Source of the DNA: Pseudorhodobacter antarcticus
GTDB taxonomy: Bacteria; Pseudomonadota; Alphaproteobacteria; Rhodobacterales; Rhodobacteraceae
Length of the DNA stretch: 46,900 nucleotides
Direction of reading: 5' to 3'
Assembly: GCA_945862465.1 (NCBI GenBank)
Contig: CAMAYO010000011.1
Location: 1 to 46,900, forward strand
The translations under genes were made by a program, and so were the position numbers. The notes under the pieces are model-generated. The model was not told the origin of the DNA, did no database searches, and was given only the letters and a program-made list of their open reading frames with translations. The first letter of the stretch is position 1; each line of letters starts with the position of its first letter. Shown one piece after another: positions 24,777 through 32,761 of this stretch.

Positions 24777-25020
24777 ACCGCATCTCCACGCTCAGTTGCC
24801 CACTGGTGCGGGTTTGGCCGTTGATCCAGTCGGACAGGATTTGGGCTGAGGCGGTGGTCATGCCATCGGCGCTGTGGGTCTGCAGGCCAATCTCGGCCCC
24901 TCCGCCGCAGGTTTGGGCGGTGGTGGTCTATTCGCAGATCAGGCGCAGGACGAGGTTGATTTGCACAAAGGCTGTCTGAACGCGGCCTGAGAGATTTCTC
25001 TGACCGCGCAGTCTTTGGTC
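24777..25020 (-). pseudogene. Decayed C-terminal fragment of an unknown gene next to tRNA-Gly
   Basis: On the minus strand one frame reads LRGQRNLSGRVQTAFVQINLVLRLICE, then an in-frame TAG, and resumes TTTAQTCGGGAEIGLQTHSADGMTTASAQILSDWINGQ... through to EMRF and a natural TAA/TAG-type end just before the tRNA. The amino-acid pattern (alternating hydrophobics, Gly/Thr/Gln-rich) looks protein-like on both sides of the stop. The head of the gene is missing: its place is taken by the end of the aldehyde dehydrogenase gene at 25026. I do not recognise the family. It is probably a remnant left by recombination next to a tRNA gene, though a sequencing error at the TAG cannot be excluded. Confidence 0.4.
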
Positions 25021-25025
25021 TTGGC

Positions 25026-26534
25026 CTACCCCCGCAGATCGGCGGGCAGCAAAGCCTCGGGCAGGTTTTGATAGGCGACAGGGCGCAGCCAGCGGCGGAT
25101 CGACAGCGTGCCGACCGAGGTTGCGCCAAAGTTGGTGCTCGCCGGATAGGGGCCGCCATGCACTTGGGCATCAACAACCTCGACCCCTGTGGGAAAGCCA
25201 TTGGCCAAAATGCGGCCCGCTTTGCGTTCTAGGATCGGCATCAGGGTTTGGCCAAGGTCGGTGTCGGCCTCATCCAGATGCAGGGTGCAGGTCAACTGCC
25301 CCTCAAGGCTTTGCGCCACGGCCAGCATCTGCGCCGCATCGCGCACACGCACGATCAGGCCAAGGGGGCCAAAGACTTCCTCGGACAGGGCATGGTTGCC
25401 CAGCCAATCATCGCCCGAGACTTCGAACAGATAGGGTGTCGCTTGCCGCAGATCGCAGACCGAGGTCAGCACAGCACGAACCCCCGTTTGCGCCGCCACG
25501 CGGTCGCGGCCCGCGCGGTAGGCGCTGGCAATGCCGTCGGTCAGCATGGTTTGGCTGGCGGTTTGCGCCAAAGCGTCTTGGGCTGCGGTGATAAAGGCCT
25601 GCGCTGCGGGCCCGTCCATCACCACGGCGATGCCGGGGTTGGTGCAGAACTGGCCTGCCCCCATCGTCAGCGACCCAGCCCAGCCTTTGGCAATGGCATC
25701 GCCCCGCGCGTGAAGGGCTGCGGGCAGCAGGAACATCGGGTTGACCGAGCCTAACTCGCCAAAGAAGGGGATGGGTTCGGGCCTGCGCGCGCATAGGTCA
25801 AACAAGGCCCGTCCGCCACCCAGCGACCCTGTGAAGCCAACGGCCTTGATCAGCGGATGCTGCACCAAGCTTTCGCCCACATCCCGCTTGCCGCCCTGCA
25901 CCAAGGAAAACACCCCCGGATGCAACCCCAGCGCCGTGATTGCGGCATGGATCGCCTGGGCCACAATCTCAGCCGTGCCGGGATGGGCAGAATGGCCTTT
26001 GACCACCACAGGGCAGCCCGCAGCAAGCGCCGAGGCGGTATCACCCCCCGCTGTGGAAAAGGCCAAAGGAAAGTTTGACGCGCCAAAGACGGCGACGGGG
26101 CCAATCGGGCGCTGCACCATTTTGATATCGGGGCGGGGGGCTGGTTTGCGGTCGGGTTGGGCGGCATCGTGGCGGCGGTCGAGATAATCACCTGCGCGGA
26201 TATGGCTGGCGAACAGGCGCAACTGGCCCGTGGTGCGGCCACGCTCGCCCTCTAGCCGCGCTGTGGGCAGGCCGGTTTCGGCTGTGCCAATGGCCGTGAT
26301 CTCGGCACCACGCGCCTCGATCTCATCGGCGATACGGTCCAAAAAGGCGGCGCGGGTGGTGCGAGACAGGGCGGAAAAGCTGGGATAAGCCGCTTCAGCC
26401 GCCTGTACCGCCGCATCAATATGGGCGGGCGTGCCCACCGAAAAGGCCAAAGCGGGGCCGGATGCGGGAGAGGACAGGAAGGTCGTGGCGCCCGCAACCC
26501 ATTGGCCTGCGATAAGGTGGTGTCCGTTTAGCAT
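25026..26534 (-). CDS. 2-oxoglutarate-semialdehyde (2,5-dioxopentanoate) dehydrogenase
   Basis: A 502-residue aldehyde dehydrogenase. ASNFPLAFSTAGGDTASALAAG contains the conserved Asn154, VKGHSAHPGTAEIVAQ the cofactor-binding Lys, FFGELGSVNP the general base Glu260 and GAGQFCTNPG the catalytic Cys297. The SxSHPGT-like KGHSAHPGT segment and FGASNFPLAFS are typical of the alpha-ketoglutaric semialdehyde dehydrogenase subfamily, which uses NAD(P)+. ATG at 26532-26534 is preceded by AGGAGA; the open frame further upstream is ignored. As last gene of the sugar operon it performs the final oxidation to 2-oxoglutarate. A roughly 100-bp gap with a REP-like repeat separates it from the sugar dehydrogenase gene. 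Confidence 0.88.
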   Translation of the reverse strand: MLNGHHLIAGQWVAGATTFLSSPASGPALAFSVGTPAHIDAAVQAAEAAYPSFSALSRTTRAAFLDRIADEIEARGAEITAIGTAETGLPTARLEGERGRTTGQLRLFASHIRAGDYLDRRHDAAQPDRKPAPRPDIKMVQRPIGPVAVFGASNFPLAFSTAGGDTASALAAGCPVVVKGHSAHPGTAEIVAQAIHAAITALGLHPGVFSLVQGGKRDVGESLVQHPLIKAVGFTGSLGGGRALFDLCARRPEPIPFFGELGSVNPMFLLPAALHARGDAIAKGWAGSLTMGAGQFCTNPGIAVVMDGPAAQAFITAAQDALAQTASQTMLTDGIASAYRAGRDRVAAQTGVRAVLTSVCDLRQATPYLFEVSGDDWLGNHALSEEVFGPLGLIVRVRDAAQMLAVAQSLEGQLTCTLHLDEADTDLGQTLMPILERKAGRILANGFPTGVEVVDAQVHGGPYPASTNFGATSVGTLSIRRWLRPVAYQNLPEALLPADLRG

Positions 26535-26577
26535 CTGTCTTCTCCTGTTAGCGGTGGGGCTTGGGGCTGTTGTTGCC

Positions 26578-26631
26578 GCGGGGGTTTCACACCCCCGCAC
26601 CCCCGTGGGATATTTGGGCACGCATGAAAGG
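26578..26631 (+). repeat. REP-like repeat with GC hairpin and ATATTTG tail, copy 2
   Basis: GCGGGGGT (26578-26585) pairs with ACCCCCGC (26591-26598), and the hairpin is followed by CCCGTGG and then a 25-mer beginning GGGATATTTG and ending ATGAAAGG (26607-26631). The tail matches 11074-11098 (minus) at 22 of 25 positions. The segment 26582-26608 matches 30413-30439 in inverted orientation at 24 of 27 positions. It occupies the intergenic gap inside the sugar-oxidation operon. It may act as an mRNA-stabilising or attenuating hairpin there. Confidence 0.7.
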
Positions 26632-26632
26632 G

Positions 26633-27544
26633 TTAGAAGTGAAAGGCCTCAACCTCGCGCCGTGCGCCCAAGGTGAGGGCGTCGGCCACATGGATCATGG
26701 GGGCAAGGTCAACCTCGGATTGTTTGAAGCGCAAGAGTTCCGTCATGCGGGCGTAAAGGGCGGGATATTCGCCCATGATGGTGTTCTCGCCCCCCGCAGG
26801 TTTGCCGCCCAGTTCCATGACATTGCCACCCATGCGCAACGCCATAGACCCTTTGGGGGTGTCAAAGGTGATGTCCCAGGTTTGTGGGCCGGTTTGACGC
26901 CAGTCAAAATCGGCAGTGACACCGCCGGAAAAGGTCATCTGTGCCGCGATGGGGGTTTGGCGGTTGGCGGGGAAATCAAGGGTGGCGGCTGTCAGGTGAA
27001 CGGGCTTTGGCAAGACGTGGGTTAGGATCGACAGGGCGTTGCTGCCCGGATCAAAGACGCCCATGCCGCCCGGTTCAAAGACCCAATCCTGCCCCGGGTG
27101 CCATTTGCGCACATCCTCGCGCCACGTGATATGGGCGCTTGTGACGGTGGTATCAGCCAGCCATGCCCTGGCTGCTGCCACCGCATGGGCCATACGGCTG
27201 TGCCATGTGGTGTAAAGGGTCAGGCCCTGTGCTGCGGCCATATCTTGCAGATCATACACCTCGGCCAAGGTGGCGCCCGGCGGCTTTTCCAGCATCACAT
27301 GCCGCCCCGCCTGCAAGGCTGCCGCCGCATAGGCATAGCGCGGCACGGGGGGCATACACAGCGAGACGACCGTTACATCGGGGCGCGCGGCCAGAAAGGT
27401 GTCAAAATCGGTATAGGCTGGCACCCCCTCCACCCGCCCGCTGCGGCTGACGGTCGCGGCCAACTCCCAATCGGGCGAGGATGCGATGGCCGGCACATGC
27501 TGATCCAGCGCGATCTTTCCGATGCCGACCAAGGCGATTTTCAT
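26633..27544 (-). CDS. Sugar 1-dehydrogenase, Gfo/Idh/MocA family (L-arabinose/D-galactose type)
   Basis: A 303-residue NAD(P)-dependent oxidoreductase. The N-terminal Rossmann motif is IALVGIGKIALDQHVPAI, and GRHVMLEKPPGATLAEV carries the EKP motif with the catalytic Lys. TWHSRMAHAV and REDVRKWHPGQDWVFEPGGMGVFDPGSNALSILT match my recollection of Azospirillum L-arabinose 1-dehydrogenase and pseudomonad D-galactose 1-dehydrogenase closely. The enzyme oxidises the free sugar at C1 to the lactone, the first step of the non-phosphorylative route. It starts 12 bp downstream of the dehydratase gene. Arabinose, galactose and fucose are all possible substrates. Confidence 0.87.
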   Translation of the reverse strand: MKIALVGIGKIALDQHVPAIASSPDWELAATVSRSGRVEGVPAYTDFDTFLAARPDVTVVSLCMPPVPRYAYAAAALQAGRHVMLEKPPGATLAEVYDLQDMAAAQGLTLYTTWHSRMAHAVAAARAWLADTTVTSAHITWREDVRKWHPGQDWVFEPGGMGVFDPGSNALSILTHVLPKPVHLTAATLDFPANRQTPIAAQMTFSGGVTADFDWRQTGPQTWDITFDTPKGSMALRMGGNVMELGGKPAGGENTIMGEYPALYARMTELLRFKQSEVDLAPMIHVADALTLGARREVEAFHF

Positions 27545-27556
27545 GGATTACGCCCC

Positions 27557-29299
27557 TTAATGCGAGTCTTTGCCCACGGGATTGCCCCGACCGCCGTTCA
27601 GAAAATCAAGATCCGCGCCAGTGTCTGCCCCTTGCACATGCAAGTGATGCAGCAGGGCATAGCCCGAGGGCGGCGGCACAATGCGGCTTTGCCACTTGGC
27701 CAACCGCATGGCCAATTCCTCATCTGACACTTCCAGATGCAAGCTGCGGTTGGGCACATCCAGCGTGATCATATCGCCATTCTGCACCACAGCCAGCGGC
27801 CCACCTGCAGCAGCCTCAGGCGAGGTGTGCAAAACCACCGTGCCAAAAGCCGTGCCTGACATGCGCGCATCGGAAATGCGCACCATATCGGTGATCCCTT
27901 TGCGCAGCACCTTGGGCGGCAGGCCCATATTGCCCACCTCGGCCATGCCGGGATAACCCTTGGGGCCGCAGTTTTTCAGAACCATGACGCAGGTCTCATC
28001 GATATCCAGCGCCTCGTCGTTGATCTTGGCCTTGTAATCGTCGATGTCTTCAAAGACCACGGCGCGGCCACGGTGCGTCATCAACGCGGGGGTTGCGGCA
28101 GAGGGTTTCAGCACAGCGCCCTTGGGGGCCAGATTGCCCTTGACCACCACCACGCCGCCCGATTGCGTCAGCGCTTTGTCGGCGGGCAGGATCACATCGG
28201 GGTTGTGGTTGACCACGTCTTTGACCTGATCCCACATCGTTTCGCCCGAAACGGTCAGCGCATCTTTGTGCAACAGCCCCGCTTCGCCCAATCGCTGGAT
28301 CACGACGGGCAAGCCGCCGGCATAGAAGAACTCTTCCATCAGATATTTGCCCGAGGGCATCAGGTTCACAATCGTGGGCACATCGCGACCGCAACGGTCC
28401 CAATCTTCCAGCGTCAGGTCAATGCCCGCGCGGCCAGCGATGGCCAACAGGTGGATCACCGCGTTGGTTGATCCGCCGATGGCGGCATTGGTGCGGATGG
28501 CGTTTTCAAACGCCTCTTTCTTCAAGATGTCAGAGGGCTTCAGGTCATCCTTCACCATCTGCACAATCCGCCGCCCTGTAAGCTGCGCCATAACGCGGCG
28601 GCGGCTGTCAACCGCAGGAATGGCGGCATTGCCTGAAAGCGCCATGCCCAAAGCTTCCGCCATCGAGGCCATGGTGGATGCCGTGCCCATCGTGTTGCAC
28701 GATCCAGGGGAACGGCTCATCGAAGCCTCAGCCTCCACAAACTCTTCCTTGGTCATGGTGCCTGCCTTGACCGCCTCTGAGAATTTCCAAAGGTGGGTCC
28801 CCGAGCCGACCCGTTCGTTCTTGTAATAGCCGTTCAGCATCGGCCCGCCCGTGACGATGATCGACGGCAAATCGGTCGAGGCCGCAGCCATCAGCAACGA
28901 CGGGGTGGTCTTATCGCAGCCCACCAGCAGCACGCAGCCATCCATCGGCTGGCCGCGCATCTGCTCTTCCACCGCCATAGAGGCAAGGTTGCGAAACATC
29001 ATCGCCGTGGGGCGAAACGCGCTTTCGCTGGTGGAAAAGACCGGCACTTCGACAGGAAAGCCGCCCGCCTCATAAATGCCGTGCTTCACGCGCTGCGCGA
29101 GGTCGTTCAGATGCGCGTTGCAGGGGGTCAGTTCTGACCACGTGTTCAAGATGCCAATGACAGGGCGGCCATCGAACAGATCAGGCGGGAAGCCTTGGTT
29201 CTTCATCCAGCCACGGTGATAGATATTGTCTTTCGACGTGCCGCCAAACCAAGTTTGCGAGCGCAGTTTGCGGGGCCATGCGGCGGGTTTGAACGTCAT
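27557..29299 (-). CDS. IlvD/Edd-family aldonate dehydratase (L-arabinonate dehydratase type)
   Basis: A 580-residue iron-sulfur dehydratase. The three cluster cysteines sit at Cys60 (SELTPCNAH), Cys128 (LVGCDKTTPS) and Cys201 (SPGSCNTMGTAS), the same spacing as in characterised L-arabinonate dehydratases, whose length (about 579) also matches. The [2Fe-2S] cluster and a Mg2+ ion dehydrate the aldonic acid to a 2-keto-3-deoxy acid. The Ser in the SDARMSG motif near the C-terminus (RISDARMSGTAFG) is the probable catalytic base. It begins 7 bp after the AraD1 gene, so it is cotranscribed. D-galactonate or D-fuconate are alternative substrates. Confidence 0.9.
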   Translation of the reverse strand: MTFKPAAWPRKLRSQTWFGGTSKDNIYHRGWMKNQGFPPDLFDGRPVIGILNTWSELTPCNAHLNDLAQRVKHGIYEAGGFPVEVPVFSTSESAFRPTAMMFRNLASMAVEEQMRGQPMDGCVLLVGCDKTTPSLLMAAASTDLPSIIVTGGPMLNGYYKNERVGSGTHLWKFSEAVKAGTMTKEEFVEAEASMSRSPGSCNTMGTASTMASMAEALGMALSGNAAIPAVDSRRRVMAQLTGRRIVQMVKDDLKPSDILKKEAFENAIRTNAAIGGSTNAVIHLLAIAGRAGIDLTLEDWDRCGRDVPTIVNLMPSGKYLMEEFFYAGGLPVVIQRLGEAGLLHKDALTVSGETMWDQVKDVVNHNPDVILPADKALTQSGGVVVVKGNLAPKGAVLKPSAATPALMTHRGRAVVFEDIDDYKAKINDEALDIDETCVMVLKNCGPKGYPGMAEVGNMGLPPKVLRKGITDMVRISDARMSGTAFGTVVLHTSPEAAAGGPLAVVQNGDMITLDVPNRSLHLEVSDEELAMRLAKWQSRIVPPPSGYALLHHLHVQGADTGADLDFLNGGRGNPVGKDSH

Positions 29300-29306
29300 A
29301 CTATCC

Positions 29307-30296
29307 TCACAAAGCTGTCACGGTTTGGGCCCCGTCTTGCCCTGGCGCAAAGGCTAAGGGGTTGATCAGGGGCAGGCCGAAGGTGGGTGAGTCAATCTCG
29401 AACACGTCGCCTGCTTGGGTTTTGATGCCATCTGCCACCGATAGGGTCGCGGTGCCAAAGAAATGCACGTGCAGATCGCCGGATTGGCGGAAGATGTCGT
29501 ATTTGAAATGATGGTGTTCCAGATTGGCGATGGTATGCGACATATTCGCTTCGCCCGACAGGAAGGGCTTCTCCCAGATCACAGCGCCATCGCGGCGGAT
29601 GCGGCTGGTGCCGCGAATGTCGGCGGGCAGATCGCCGACAAGGATTTCCGGACCGTAAGAGGCAACGCGCAGCTTGGAATGGGCCAGCCACAGGTAGTTT
29701 ACCCGCTCGGTCACATGGTCGGAAAACTCGTTGCCCAAGGCCCAGCCGATGCGGTGCACTTGGCCATCCGGCCCTGCTATGTAAACGCCGGCCACTTCGG
29801 GTTCTTCGCCACCATCTTCGGCAAAACCGGGAGCCAGAAGGGCTGCGCCCGGAGCAACAGCGGCGTGGCCGTTGCCCTTGTAAAACCATTCAGGCTGCGC
29901 GCCAACCGCGCCCGCCGTGGGCCGCCCACCTTCCAGCCCCATGCGAAACATCTTCATAGAGTCAGTCAGCGTTTCGGCCTGACCCAGTTTGGCATGCATC
30001 GCATCGCGGGCCGAGGCTGATCCTAGATGCGTCAATCCCGTGCCTGTCATGTGCAAATGGGCAGGATCGGGGTGCGACACGGGCAGCAACAAGCGGCCGT
30101 CGCGGGCAGCCTCCGCCAAATCCACCACATCCCCTAAACCGCGCAGTGCCACTTCTTGCGCCAAGCCGCGCCCAGCCGCCACAGCAGCCAAGGCCAGATC
30201 ATAAACCGACCCAGCCCCCGAAACCACACGTGCAACCGCGCCGTGCCGCGCCACGACCTGCACGCCCTTGGGCCCGCTGACTTGCGACAGATGCAT
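29307..30296 (-). CDS. AraD1/GguC-family protein (FAH superfamily), 2-keto-3-deoxy-acid dehydratase
   Basis: A 329-residue member of the fumarylacetoacetate hydrolase superfamily in the AraD1/GguC group. MHLSQVSGPKGVQVVARH opens the protein and MTGTGLTHLGSASARDAMH is a group hallmark. FRMGLEGGRPTAGAVGAQPEWFYKG, and YLWLAHSKLRVASYGPEIL with GTSRIRRDGAVIWEKPFLSGE, follow. Metal-binding acidic residues typical of the fold are present (GGEEPEVAG). In the non-phosphorylative L-arabinose route this family member dehydrates 2-keto-3-deoxy-arabinonate to 2-oxoglutarate semialdehyde. It is the first gene of the operon, begins just downstream of a palindromic operator-like site, and is followed 7 bp later by the dehydratase. 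Confidence 0.85.
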   Translation of the reverse strand: MHLSQVSGPKGVQVVARHGAVARVVSGAGSVYDLALAAVAAGRGLAQEVALRGLGDVVDLAEAARDGRLLLPVSHPDPAHLHMTGTGLTHLGSASARDAMHAKLGQAETLTDSMKMFRMGLEGGRPTAGAVGAQPEWFYKGNGHAAVAPGAALLAPGFAEDGGEEPEVAGVYIAGPDGQVHRIGWALGNEFSDHVTERVNYLWLAHSKLRVASYGPEILVGDLPADIRGTSRIRRDGAVIWEKPFLSGEANMSHTIANLEHHHFKYDIFRQSGDLHVHFFGTATLSVADGIKTQAGDVFEIDSPTFGLPLINPLAFAPGQDGAQTVTAL

Positions 30297-30331
30297 TTAA
30301 TCCCCCCCGTTATGCCCCGCTTGGGACTCAC

Positions 30332-30343
30332 GCTAGCGCTAAC
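30332..30343 (-). promoter_or_regulatory. LacI/GntR-type operator-like palindrome upstream of sugar operon
   Basis: GCTAGCGCTAAC contains the perfect 8-bp palindrome TAGCGCTA. On the minus strand it reads GTTAGCGCTAGC, 36 bp before the start codon of the AraD1 gene. TGTTAGCGCTAACA-like sites are common targets of LacI-family sugar regulators, so it is a plausible operator for this operon. No regulator gene is adjacent, and the promoter itself is not clear. Confidence 0.45.
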
Positions 30344-30412
30344 TCACAACGATTGCGACTGAAAAACATGGAAAAACCAAACCCAAAACCCATTCTCCGA
30401 AGCATCGGAACT

Positions 30413-30439
30413 CCACGGGGGTGCCGGGGTATGAAACCC
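30413..30439 (-). repeat. REP-like repeat, GC part, inverted copy 3
   Basis: CCACGGGGGTGCCGGGG followed by TATGAAACCC is the reverse complement of 26582-26608 with 3 differences. It lies 7 bp beyond the stop codon of the DAO-family gene. The ATATTTG tail is not recognisable beside it, so this is a partial copy. Confidence 0.6.
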
Positions 30440-30445
30440 TTGTTT

Positions 30446-31525
30446 TTATGCCGTAAACCTGCGCGGCGACAGGTCCACCACCAAGCCCGCCTCAAGAGAA
30501 GGGGCAGCGCCCGTGATCAAATCCGCCACCAGTTGGCTGGCAGCGGGAGAGGTTTGGAACCCATAGCCACCCTGCCCCGCCAGCCAGACAAAATCGGGCG
30601 TAGTGACATCACGACCGATCACCAACGACCGGTCAGGCGAAAAGGTCCGCAAGCCCGCCCAAGAGGTGATCAGCCGTGTCACAGGTTCTGTCACCATCTC
30701 TTCATAGCGCGCCAAACCTTCGGCCAGCACCATGTCATCGGGCCAAGCATCATGCGGCGGCATCGGGTGTTCTTCGGCAGGAGATACGATCAGCGCCCCC
30801 GCATCGGGCTTGGCATACCATGTCTCACCACAGCCAAAAATCATCGGCCATTTTGACACATCGTGCCCGCCCGGTGCCGGAATGCGCGCCATCGACCGGC
30901 GGTTGGGCTGAAAGCCCAAGGGTTTAACGCCGGCCAGCTTGGCCACCTCGTCCACCCAAGCGCCTGCGGCGTTGATCAGCAGGCGGGCGGTGATGTCTTG
31001 GCCACCTGCCGTGACCCGCCAGCCACCGGCGATTTTGGCAATCGCGGTGACCTGCGCGCCCAAGTGATAAACTGCACCATGGGCCCGTGCGGTCTTGGCA
31101 AAGCCTTGCAGCAAAAGGTCGGTGTCAATATCCCACGCGTGTTCGGCCCAAGCAGCCAGCGCCACCTTATCGGGGTTCAAGATCGGCACCATGGCCTGTG
31201 CTTGGGCAAAGGAAATCCGCTCCACCCCCAAATCGCCCGCCTCATGAGCAAACTGATCCGCCTGATCAGCGCGGCCTAAAACCAGCAAGCCGCGCGGGCT
31301 TAGAACATCCTTGGCCGCACGAAAATAATCGCCCGAGGCCATCGACAGGCCCACCACCGGCGGCAAGCCATAGCGCGGTTCGTAAAGCGCCGCTGATCGG
31401 CCCGAGGCGTGATGCGCCAACGCCTTTTCCGCCTCGACCAACACGACCTTGCCATGCGGAGCCAAGCGGGCCGAGGCCGAAACCCCTGCAATTCCACCGC
31501 CAATGATCAGGAAATCTGCGTCCAT
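30446..31525 (-). CDS. FAD-dependent oxidoreductase, DAO (glycine/D-amino-acid oxidase) family
   Basis: A 359-residue flavoprotein. DADFLIIGGGIAGVSASARLAPHGKVVLVEAE is the N-terminal FAD-binding fold with GxGxxG and the acidic end of strand 2. GRSAALYEPRYG is the second FAD contact of the family, and LAGQGGYGFQTSPAAS is the C-terminal FAD-binding motif. Enzymes of this family oxidise amines or amino acids (glycine, sarcosine, D-amino acids). ATG at 31523-31525 has GGAGG just upstream. It follows the BMP transporter gene on the same strand but a strong terminator lies between them. The substrate is unknown; it may work with the transporter or belong to amino-acid metabolism. Confidence 0.88.
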   Translation of the reverse strand: MDADFLIIGGGIAGVSASARLAPHGKVVLVEAEKALAHHASGRSAALYEPRYGLPPVVGLSMASGDYFRAAKDVLSPRGLLVLGRADQADQFAHEAGDLGVERISFAQAQAMVPILNPDKVALAAWAEHAWDIDTDLLLQGFAKTARAHGAVYHLGAQVTAIAKIAGGWRVTAGGQDITARLLINAAGAWVDEVAKLAGVKPLGFQPNRRSMARIPAPGGHDVSKWPMIFGCGETWYAKPDAGALIVSPAEEHPMPPHDAWPDDMVLAEGLARYEEMVTEPVTRLITSWAGLRTFSPDRSLVIGRDVTTPDFVWLAGQGGYGFQTSPAASQLVADLITGAAPSLEAGLVVDLSPRRFTA

Positions 31526-31612
31526 AAAAGCCTCCATTTGCAAAAGGTTTTCCATGGATTGCTGAAAGGCACAAGGCCAAGGCGCTTGGTGACGGCTGGT
31601 CTGACGTAAACG

Positions 31613-31640
31613 AAAAAGGCCCGCATCGCTGCGGGCCTGT
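31613..31640 (-). terminator. Rho-independent terminator of the BMP transporter operon
   Basis: AGGCCCGCA (31617-31625) pairs with TGCGGGCCT (31630-31638) with a 4-nt loop. On the minus strand the stem runs into a T-run. It lies 22 bp after the stop of the binding-protein gene, so it separates the transporter transcript from the DAO-family gene. Confidence 0.88.
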
Positions 31641-31659
31641 TCCAAACTATCTGCTCAGA

Positions 31660-32739
31660 TCAAGCAGCGCTTTCAACGCCTTTGACGAACCAATCCATGA
31701 CAGCCAGATCGCCCAAGCCCATCACTTCGCCTGCTTTCACCCGCTCCACGCCGTCCTGGTCATAGATCGGGCCGGTGAAGATGTTAAAGCTGCCGTCCAT
31801 GTAGCCAGCCTTGACGATGTCAGCCGCCGCCGCCGCATCTGCCGTCACGGCCGCAGAATAGGGCGAGATCACAACTTCGCCGTCAACCATCCCGTCCCAA
31901 GTGTCGGTCGATGTCCAAGTGCCTTCCAAAATAGCCTTGGCGCGATCGATGTAATAAGGGCCCCAGATGTCTTCGATGGCGGTCAGGTGCGCGTTGGGCG
32001 CAAAGGCCGACATATCAGCGCCTTGGCCAAAGCCGAACAGGCCCTTTTGCTCTAGGATTTGCAGCGGGGCGGGGCTGTCGGTGTGGGTTGTGACCAGATC
32101 ACAGCCCAAGTTGATCAGCGTCTCTGTCGCGGCAGCTTCTTTTGGCGGGTCGAACCAGCTGTCGATCATCAGCACTTTCACGATGGCTGCCGGGTTCTGC
32201 TTTTGGGCTGACAGCGCAAAAGAGTTCACGCCCAGAACCACTTCGGGGATCTTGAACGAGCCCAGATAGCCCAGTACGCCCGTTTTTGACATCTTGCCTG
32301 CGATGGTGCCCAGAACAGCGCGGCCTTCGTGGAAGCGGCTGTTATAGGTCGCAACGTTGTCGGCCCGCTTGTAGCCTGTGCAATGTTCAAACTTCACATC
32401 GGGGAATTCCGCAGCCACTTCCAACGTCTGGTCCATGTAACCAAACGAGGTTGTGAAGATCAGCTTGCAGCCCTGCTGGGCCAGATCGCGCAGAACAGGA
32501 ATGGCGCTGGCGTCTTCAGCCACATTCTCGACGTAGATCGTTTCGATCTTATCGCCCAGTTCGGATACAAGCGCTTCACGGCCTTTGTTATGCGCCCAGG
32601 TCCAGCCATAGTCGCCGATCGGGCCAAGGAAGATAAAGCCGACTTTGACTTTGTCTTCGGCAAAAGCGGGTGAGGCGAGGGTTGCAAGCGTTGCAGCCCC
32701 TGCGCCTTTAAACAGCGTGCGGCGGGAAATCATGGTCAT
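31660..32739 (-). CDS. BMP-family ABC transporter substrate-binding protein
   Basis: A 359-residue periplasmic protein with a twin-arginine signal (SRRTLFKGAGAATLATLASPAFA, cleavage near residue 28). KVKVGFIFLGPIGDYGWTWAHNKGR is the start of the BMP/PnrA (Med) fold. FTTSFGYMDQTLEVAAEFPDVKFEHCTGYK and GYLGSFKIPEVVLGVNSFALSAQ are family motifs. Well-studied BMP proteins bind purine nucleosides. ATG 32737-32739 is chosen because AGGAG lies about 7 bp upstream. It is the last gene of a four-gene transporter operon and ends in a terminator. Neighbouring purine-degradation genes support a purine nucleoside or nucleobase ligand, by inference. Confidence 0.9.
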   Translation of the reverse strand: MTMISRRTLFKGAGAATLATLASPAFAEDKVKVGFIFLGPIGDYGWTWAHNKGREALVSELGDKIETIYVENVAEDASAIPVLRDLAQQGCKLIFTTSFGYMDQTLEVAAEFPDVKFEHCTGYKRADNVATYNSRFHEGRAVLGTIAGKMSKTGVLGYLGSFKIPEVVLGVNSFALSAQKQNPAAIVKVLMIDSWFDPPKEAAATETLINLGCDLVTTHTDSPAPLQILEQKGLFGFGQGADMSAFAPNAHLTAIEDIWGPYYIDRAKAILEGTWTSTDTWDGMVDGEVVISPYSAAVTADAAAAADIVKAGYMDGSFNIFTGPIYDQDGVERVKAGEVMGLGDLAVMDWFVKGVESAA

Positions 32740-32761
32740 CAGACACTCCTGTTGGTTTGGG

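Noticed and set aside
24725-25201. A 158-codon minus-strand frame crossing the tRNA-Gly gene
   Set aside because: It overlaps a clear tRNA and the end of the aldehyde dehydrogenase gene; the protein-like signal lies in a different frame, reported as a pseudogene.
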